The notes below the pieces were generated by a model that was given only the letters and a program-made list of their open reading frames with translations, was not told the origin of the DNA and did no database searches. Positions 22,258 to 26,983 of a stretch of 26,983 nt of DNA are shown piece by piece (position 1 is the stretch's first letter; each line of letters begins with the position of its first letter). The stretch is taken from the NCBI GenBank assembly GCA_029879825.1, contig JAOUPL010000004.1, positions 1 through 26,983 on the forward strand. Reading direction: 5' to 3'. The stretch comes from Candidatus Bathyarchaeota archaeon (GTDB taxonomy: Archaea; Thermoproteota; Bathyarchaeia; Bathyarchaeales; Bathyarchaeaceae). The position numbers were made by a program, and so were the translations under genes.

Positions 22258-22662
22258 TTACACAGGTCTTATGGACGATTTTGCCCCGCACGCTTCACAT
22301 ATTAAAAATAAGAATCGCCTCTCTTTTACGATTTTCGTATCCGGACGCTTGCAGATGGGGCATACGACAAATTCCTTGACGTATCTTTCGATCAGCCGCT
22401 CGAAGGTGTCGGGGCCAAACCTTCCTTGGAAGTTTGCTCTAGTCCCTTGCATGGCTGCAGCTGTAGCCATCTCTCCGGAGAGAAACTTCAGCACATGACG
22501 TGGCTCTCGATTGAGAGCGCCACAGATTTCTTTGAAGTTCGCCAAGATAGTTCGCATGCCAGTGACGAAACTGCGAGGTCTTGGAATTTCAAATCGCTTA
22601 TGCTCGAGAATTTCTGAAGGGAGTTGTGACCGAGCACGCTTCAGCAATTCCTTGTAGTCCAT
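22258..22662 (-). CDS. Translation initiation factor aIF2 subunit beta
   Basis: A 134-residue beta subunit of the heterotrimeric aIF2 that brings initiator Met-tRNA to the small subunit. The short N-terminal helix (MDYKELLKRARSQLP) binds the gamma subunit. The central alpha-beta domain includes RTILANFKEICGALNREPRHVLKFLSGE and GRFGPDTFERLIERYV. The C-terminal zinc ribbon has CPICKRPDT and CEACGA. ATG at 22662 is chosen over an upstream TTG (22698) because a GGAGG lies 7 nt before it and because aIF2-beta proteins usually begin MDYxxLL. It heads the operon with the DUF424 gene. Confidence 0.93.
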   Translation of the reverse strand: MDYKELLKRARSQLPSEILEHKRFEIPRPRSFVTGMRTILANFKEICGALNREPRHVLKFLSGEMATAAAMQGTRANFQGRFGPDTFERLIERYVKEFVVCPICKRPDTKIVKERRFLFLICEACGAKSSIRPV

Positions 22663-22791
22663 CTCAAGGCCTCCATAATACCTGTCTTTTTCACTCAATA
22701 AACGAGCTTTCCTTCTCAGACATCTTTTGCTTGTTTATGTATTTTAACTTACGGTTTTAGAGGTTCGTTTTTTGATAGAAAAAGCGAGGGA

Positions 22792-22971
22792 TCACATTCT
22801 TCTGTAGAGTTTGTATTCTAGTGGCTCTAACTCAAAGTGTGGGCAAGATTCTATGTGGTTTGCATTTTCTCTTAGTTTGCCGCAATAGAGCTTTTTGGAT
22901 GAGGAGACGGAGTGTTTACAATTGTCACAGTTCTTTTGGGAGCATCTGGTTTGTTGAAATGCTGATGTCAT
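22792..22971 (-). CDS. Small Cys-rich protein (59 aa)
   Basis: A short gene in the space between aIF2-beta and the DUF3786-like gene. The ATG at 22971 opens a 59-codon frame ending in TGA. The protein has five cysteines and three histidines in a compact pattern: C10-x4-C15-x2-C18-x-H20, C30 and C43-x-H45 (CSQKNCDNCKHS, LYCGK, ESCPHFE), then LEPLEYKLYRRM. This would suit a small zinc or Fe-S site. A TATA-like tttattaaat (about 23001-23010 on the minus strand) fits a leaderless start. Function unknown. The even Cys spacing, a well-placed promoter and protein-like composition argue that it is real despite its size. Confidence 0.55.
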   Translation of the reverse strand: MTSAFQQTRCSQKNCDNCKHSVSSSKKLYCGKLRENANHIESCPHFELEPLEYKLYRRM

Positions 22972-23076
22972 AGAACCACAAAAATATCTAATGTCGTAAT
23001 ATTTAATAAATGTTTCTCGCTAATTGGCAAACAAATATACTACAACACAGAATATTGGAAGAAGGGGGGCCCTGTT

Positions 23077-23682
23077 TTGCGCAGTCAGAATGAACATGTA
23101 CTCTGGAATTGGGAACGGTGCAAAACTAGGATTAGAGGTTTGAAGGGGCGACTTGGTTTCAAAGAGGCGCCGACGTTGAGGTTTTTGGAATTAAGCATTT
23201 CTCTTGAAGACGGAATGATTCATGATGACCTCAAAAATTGTCCTTTTCCAGAGGTGGCACCCAGCATTTACTGCATTCTCTCTGGATATGCTGAAGCTGA
23301 ACCAGTTCCAGAAGCTTTGAAGCTAGTTTCTTTTAGGCAACTGCCCGGAGGACACGCCTATCATAAAGCTTTTCTCGGACGTGTAGTTTTCTCCATCCAA
23401 AGGGTGTTTGGATCAAAGCCTAGAATGCTTGTTGAGGCTGGGAAACTTTTGGGTGGTTCTGGAGTAGATTATGGAGAATGTTCGGTTAGGGTGTATTCGC
23501 TTCCCTTAGTACCTATAATTGTGGTTCTGTGGGCGGAGAGCCAAGAATTTTCAGCCTCGGCTAACATGCTTTTCGATGCATCGGTCAGTCACTACTTGAC
23601 AACAGAGCAAGTTGCAATGTTAAGCCAGCTAACTTCGGTGAGACTGAGGCACGCCTACGAAATTTTCATTAGCAAGGCATAA
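23077..23682 (+). CDS. DUF3786-like protein
   Basis: A 201-residue cytoplasmic protein resembling DUF3786, a family found mainly in anaerobes that carry corrinoid and CO-metabolising enzymes; its function is not established. Recognised positions are VSFRQLPGGHAYHKAF (~84-99), VFGSKP, a LLGGSGVDYGECSV turn (~124-137) and the C-terminal LPLVPIIVVLWAESQEFSASANMLFDASVSHYL (~142-174), the family's best-kept stretch. The TTG start at 23077 follows a gaagggggg run at 8-nt spacing. It is divergent from the Cys-rich gene, with overlapping promoter space. Confidence 0.7.
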   Translation: MRSQNEHVLWNWERCKTRIRGLKGRLGFKEAPTLRFLELSISLEDGMIHDDLKNCPFPEVAPSIYCILSGYAEAEPVPEALKLVSFRQLPGGHAYHKAFLGRVVFSIQRVFGSKPRMLVEAGKLLGGSGVDYGECSVRVYSLPLVPIIVVLWAESQEFSASANMLFDASVSHYLTTEQVAMLSQLTSVRLRHAYEIFISKA

Positions 23683-23767
23683 GCTAGAACATCGTGAGAC
23701 TAATTAATCAGAGCAGAAAATCCTTAAATCAGAACTTGAGAATCGAATATGTGTAGTGGTTTACGGA

Positions 23768-23842
23768 GGGCCCGTAGCTCAGTCTGGTTAGAGCGCCAGG
23801 CTCATAACCTGGTGGTCAAGGGTTCGAATCCCTTCGGGCCCA
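23768..23842 (+). tRNA. tRNA with CAT anticodon (tRNA-Ile2 or elongator tRNA-Met)
   Basis: A full intronless cloverleaf: acceptor GGGCCCG/CGGGCCC, discriminator A23842, D-arm GCTC..GAGC, anticodon arm CCAGG-CTCATAA-CCTGG, variable TGGTC, T-arm AAGGG-TTCGAAT-CCCTT, then an encoded CCA (23843-23845). It is not the initiator: the anticodon stem lacks the three G-C pairs, and the first pair is G-C. The GGGCCCG acceptor is like archaeal tRNA-Ile(GAT), which favours an AUA-reading tRNA-Ile2 with modified C34 over elongator Met. A TATA-like ccttaaatc lies at 23721-23729. Confidence 0.9.
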
Positions 23843-23917
23843 CCAAAAGTCTTTCTTTTAGGCAAAGGATTTACCTAAAACCTGCTGAATCTTATGTAGT
23901 AGGAGAGTTAGACTATT

Positions 23918-25108
23918 TTGAGAGGAGATCTTGATAAAATCCTCGCTGAAAAAGGAGTAGAAGCTTTACTCCTCTATTCAGAGAGTTTCAAAAACTCCGA
24001 CATGTACTACCTCACCAAGTTTCTGGCTCCAGACCCCTTCATCTTCATCAAGAAAGTCGACGCAGACCCCATAATCGTCGTCAACCAAATGGAATATCCT
24101 AGAGCGCAAAAACAGTCCATCGTCAAAGAGGTGAGGTCCTACTTTGAATACAAATACCTTGAAGTAGTGAACACTGCGAAGGAACCACATCTCGGCATTA
24201 TGAAGTTCATCGCAAACGTGGCTAAGAATGAACTTGGCACAGGCAAGAGGATTTGTGTACCCCACAACTTTCCAGCGATAGCTGCTGACATACTCCGGGA
24301 GGAAGGCCTAACTATCAAGCCAATATTTGACGTCGTCGAGAAGGCTCGAGAAACCAAGGATGCCGATGAAATAGACGAGATTGGGGCTGTTCAGGCAGTT
24401 GCTGAGGAAGTTACTGCTGAGGCCATAGATTTGATAGCCAACGCCGATGTGGGCGCCAACGGAATACTAATTGTGAAAAAAGAGCCTCTAACGGTTGGCA
24501 AAGTGAAGTCGTTTTTTGGACACAAATTCTTAGACCACGGATGCGTAATGGAAGAGGACATCATAGTTGCGTGTGGCCCCAAAGGGTCAGACCCTCACTA
24601 CTTCGGCGATCCGCAAGATGTACTCAAGGCCAACCAGCCCATCATCTTGGACGTTGTTCCCAGAAGCGTCCAAAAGCGTTACTGGACTGACATGACTCGA
24701 ACAATCGTGAAAGGAAAAGCGTCGGATAAAGTCAGGAAAATGTTTAACGCCGTTCTCGAAGCCAAGAACGCTTCAATGGACGTTATCCAAGCTGGTGCCC
24801 TAGGAAGCGATGTTTACGACGTTTGTTGCGACGTTTTGGAGAAGGCAGGCTACGAAACCACAAGAGGAGAAAAACAGATAACGAGAGGTCTAACCCACAG
24901 CCTAGGTCATGGAGTAGGCTTAGACATACACGAAGGCCCTAGAATGAGCGAACTCTACAAGTTTCCTCTAGAAGAACATAACATCGTAACAGTTGAACCG
25001 GGCCTCTACGACCCAGATGTCGGCGGACTAAGAATAGAAGACATCGTGGAAGTTACGAAGGCAGGATGTAGTGACCTCACGAAAATGGAGATACAGCTAG
25101 AAGTTTAG
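23918..25108 (+). CDS. M24-family metallopeptidase (Xaa-Pro dipeptidase-like)
   Basis: A 396-residue pita-bread-fold peptidase that probably cleaves X-Pro bonds in dipeptides or peptide N-termini. Residues ~1-145 form the creatinase-type N-terminal domain; the catalytic domain carries the full dinuclear metal set: Asp245 (IILDVVP), Asp258 (YWTDMTRT), His331 (SLGHGVGLDIHE), Glu360 (VEPGLY) and Glu374 (LRIEDIV). His338 is the usual substrate-side His. TTG at 23918 is the only usual start between an in-frame stop (23909-23911) and the domain; aggagag lies about 10 nt upstream. It begins 76 nt after the CAT-anticodon tRNA gene. Confidence 0.88.
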   Translation: MRGDLDKILAEKGVEALLLYSESFKNSDMYYLTKFLAPDPFIFIKKVDADPIIVVNQMEYPRAQKQSIVKEVRSYFEYKYLEVVNTAKEPHLGIMKFIANVAKNELGTGKRICVPHNFPAIAADILREEGLTIKPIFDVVEKARETKDADEIDEIGAVQAVAEEVTAEAIDLIANADVGANGILIVKKEPLTVGKVKSFFGHKFLDHGCVMEEDIIVACGPKGSDPHYFGDPQDVLKANQPIILDVVPRSVQKRYWTDMTRTIVKGKASDKVRKMFNAVLEAKNASMDVIQAGALGSDVYDVCCDVLEKAGYETTRGEKQITRGLTHSLGHGVGLDIHEGPRMSELYKFPLEEHNIVTVEPGLYDPDVGGLRIEDIVEVTKAGCSDLTKMEIQLEV

Positions 25109-25292
25109 CTCAGAAGCGCAAAAATGAACCCGTTCTGTTAAAAGTGAAATCCTTGACGCCCCACCAGAAAAGCACGGGAAAAATTTTCAGGTCCCCGTAT
25201 CCCTCCGAATTTAGATCCTTTTTTAAATAGTCGCAACATTCCTAGGCGCATTTGCGGTCATGGTTCGATGAAAACTGTAAACGTCTACCTGA

Positions 25293-25580
25293 CTAGCCTC
25301 CGCTCATAAGCGTCATCAAAATAACGTTGTCATCTTCACTCAACTTGGTATCAACGCCACGAAGCTGACCCATCAAAACTCCATTAACCGTAACAACAAA
25401 CCCTGTTTTGACATCCTTTAAACCTGGTTCAAAAACTTCCCTTCTAAAAGCTTCGCCGTAAATGCCACCCAGCTTATTCAACAACTCGGAAAGAGAAGCG
25501 CCTTCACTAAGCTCAAATTCGTCTTCTCTCTTCTTCAACATGTTGCCGATGTAACCTAAGTACCGGACCTTAACTTTCAA
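25293..25580 (-). CDS. MoaD/ThiS-family sulfur carrier next to the tungsten oxidoreductase gene
   Basis: A 95-residue ubiquitin-like protein ending MTLMSGG, with the C-terminal diglycine needed for thiocarboxylate formation. It begins KVKVRYLGYIGNMLKKRED and has VVTVNGVLMGQLRGVDTKLSEDDNVIL before the tail. TTG at 25580 is chosen because GGGGTGG lies 4 nt upstream and the first beta strand starts there; a TTG at 25616 would add twelve residues not typical of the family. It is divergent from the AOR gene, with a shared ~140-nt regulatory space. This fits a role in making the pterin dithiolene of that enzyme. Confidence 0.85.
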   Translation of the reverse strand: MKVKVRYLGYIGNMLKKREDEFELSEGASLSELLNKLGGIYGEAFRREVFEPGLKDVKTGFVVTVNGVLMGQLRGVDTKLSEDDNVILMTLMSGG

Positions 25581-25722
25581 CTGTCCACCCCAACATGGGT
25601 TTTGGATATCTTTCAAAGTGTAAATTTTTCTTTCAACCAGATTTTGAGGAAAATTAATATTTATCTATTCTCATCTCATATTTCTCTTTAATCACAAACC
25701 ATGATTATTGGAGGAGCAAATT

Positions 25723-26983
25723 GTGAGCTATACTAAACGAATACTACATGTAGACCTATCAACTGGAAAAACCGAAATCGAACCCTTGAAGGAAGAGATG
25801 GCTAGGAAATACATAGGCGGCATAGGACTTGGAATGCGCCTATTTCTGGACAACTCCAAGGCGGGTGTCGATCCTTTCAGCCCGGAGAATCCCATAATCT
25901 TCGCCACAGGGCCTCTAAGCGGTACTATGGCGCCTTCGGCGGGAAACGGCTACGCGGTAGTTTCGAAATCACCTCTAACCGAAGGAATAGCTGAATCCAA
26001 GTCTCACGGCTTCTTTGGAGCTGAATTAAAACGAGCTGGATACGATGCAGTCATCTTTACAGGTAAATCTGAAAAGCTCGTATACGCATGGATTGACGAC
26101 GACTCTGTCCAACTAATGGACGCACAGCATCTAAAGGGGAAGTCACCTCATGAAACAGAGATGGCCATCAGAGAAGACTTGGGTGATTTTTACACCCGTG
26201 TGACGGCGATTGGTGAAGCAGGAGAAAAGCTTGTTCGAATCGGTTGCGCCATAAACGACGAATTCAGAGCTGTTGGAAGAACCGGTATGGGCGCTGTGAT
26301 GGGATCCAAAAACCTAAAGGCTGTGGCTGTTCGCGGAACAAATGACGTGAACGTAGCAAAGCCCGAAGAGTTTACGGAATTCATAAGGATGATACACGAA
26401 CGCATGAAGGGACCGGCTACGAGAAAATACAGAACTTTAGGGACACCAGAGAATGTTCTTGTCCTCAATGCCTTAGGAGCCTTACCCACACGTAACTTTA
26501 CTCAGGCCACTTTCGAAGGCGCTGAGAAAGTTAGTGGAGAATACTTGAACGAGCGTTACATTAAGAAAATCATTGGATGCGCGACGTGTGGCATGCGCTG
26601 CGACCACATAGGAGTGGTTCCTGAAGGGCCATACAAAGGAGCCACTGCAAGGGTGGAATTCGAATGTTTATGGGCGCTCGGACCAAACTGCGGTGTCGAT
26701 CGCCTAGATGCTATCATCGAAGCAATTTACCAATGCGACTATTATGGTATAGACTGCATATCCGCGGGCGGCATCGTAAGCTTTGCCATGGACTGTTACG
26801 AAAATGGAATTCTAACCGAAAAGGATACTGAGGGTTTAGATCTTCGCTTTGGCAACCATGAAGCTTTGGTTGAGATGGTGAAGAGAATCGGTTCTCGAAA
26901 AGGATGGTTGGGCGACGTACTTGCAGATGGAACCATGAGGGCTGCTGAAAAAATTGGTAAGGGAGCAGTGAAATATGCCAATC
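25723..26983 (+). CDS. Aldehyde:ferredoxin oxidoreductase family tungsten enzyme (3' end outside window)
   Basis: The first 420 codons of an AOR-family enzyme (full length usually ~600). It would oxidise an aldehyde or related substrate to the acid, passing electrons from a bis-pterin tungsten centre via a 4Fe-4S cluster to ferredoxin, in anaerobic cytoplasm. The N-terminal pterin-binding domain is recognisable: RILHVDLSTGKTEIEPL, YIGGIGLGMRL, ATGPLSGTMAPSAGNGYAVVSKSPLT, and RAVGRTGMGAVMGSKNLKAV (~188-207). Three cluster cysteines are in GCATCGMRC (Cys286, Cys289, Cys293), at nearly the same residue numbers as in Pyrococcus AOR; the fourth lies beyond the window. The GTG start at 25723 has GGAGGAG 6 nt upstream, and a ttaatattta element at ~25652-25661 is a likely TATA box. 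Which subfamily (AOR, FOR, GAPOR or other) cannot be settled from this part. Confidence 0.93.
   Translation, partial: MSYTKRILHVDLSTGKTEIEPLKEEMARKYIGGIGLGMRLFLDNSKAGVDPFSPENPIIFATGPLSGTMAPSAGNGYAVVSKSPLTEGIAESKSHGFFGAELKRAGYDAVIFTGKSEKLVYAWIDDDSVQLMDAQHLKGKSPHETEMAIREDLGDFYTRVTAIGEAGEKLVRIGCAINDEFRAVGRTGMGAVMGSKNLKAVAVRGTNDVNVAKPEEFTEFIRMIHERMKGPATRKYRTLGTPENVLVLNALGALPTRNFTQATFEGAEKVSGEYLNERYIKKIIGCATCGMRCDHIGVVPEGPYKGATARVEFECLWALGPNCGVDRLDAIIEAIYQCDYYGIDCISAGGIVSFAMDCYENGILTEKDTEGLDLRFGNHEALVEMVKRIGSRKGWLGDVLADGTMRAAEKIGKGAVKYAN

Noticed and set aside
23749..23934. 61-codon frame across the CAT tRNA
   Set aside because: It is the tRNA gene read as protein, a common artefact.
1..26983. 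CRISPR arrays, insertion sequences, integrase or att sites
   Set aside because: No regularly spaced direct repeats, transposase motifs or terminal inverted repeats with target duplication were seen; the module at 0.6 and 2.0 kb has variable spacing and only two copies.

Overview
The window is a gene-dense piece of an archaeal chromosome. It carries both subunits of DNA topoisomerase VI, RIO1 kinase next to a two-KH Dim2/Pno1-type protein, aIF2-beta with a DUF424 protein, an archaeal-type CDKAL1 (e-MtaB) methylthiotransferase, a tRNA with an intron outside the anticodon loop, and TATA-type promoters. This set, with FUN14, an aldehyde:ferredoxin oxidoreductase and a DUF3786-like protein, fits an anaerobic TACK-group archaeon. 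A Bathyarchaeia-like lineage is my best guess; it is not provable from this sequence.

Layout. 1-4.6 kb is a looser, accessory-looking stretch: the 3' part of an M20 peptidase, a membrane-tethered helix-hairpin-helix protein, a FUN14 protein, a class-I glutamine amidotransferase, a radical SAM enzyme and a nitroreductase. They are separated by long intergenic spaces that carry a repeated sequence module, hairpins and alternating purine-pyrimidine tracts. 4.7-7.3 kb is an ion-transport block: a two-repeat MgtE/SLC41-type transporter with a possibly structured 5' leader, convergent with two paralogous PhoU-like/RCK_C proteins. 7.5-9.6 kb holds a HAD-phosphatase/dolichol-kinase-like fusion and a secreted, C-terminally anchored protein. 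9.7-15.2 kb holds methionyl-tRNA synthetase overlapping a PHP phosphoesterase, a CopG regulator with a small acidic partner, the methylthiotransferase and a cysteine synthase-family enzyme. 15.2-17.3 kb has a MoaD/ThiS-like protein, a MIP18/DUF59 protein, intron-containing tRNA-Asn and three small genes. 17.4-22.7 kb is the information-processing cluster (Top6A/Top6B, KH, RIO1, DUF424, aIF2-beta), all on the minus strand. 22.8-27 kb holds a small Cys-rich protein, a DUF3786-like protein, a CAT-anticodon tRNA, an M24 peptidase, a second MoaD-like protein and the 5' two-thirds of the tungsten oxidoreductase.

The most unusual points are: (1) Top6B has a tandem duplication of its H2TH region (two copies about 44% identical); (2) tRNA-Asn(GTT) has a 31-nt intron in the 3' strand of the T-stem whose removal restores a perfect tRNA; (3) two genes (metG and one RCK_C gene) have strong Shine-Dalgarno sites and clear N-terminal homology, but no ATG/GTG/TTG where translation must begin; (4) a nested-helix RNA with a GAAA-capped hairpin may fold in front of the MgtE gene; (5) an intergenic module is repeated at about 0.6 and 2.0 kb. 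I see no CRISPR array, transposase, rRNA or prophage gene.
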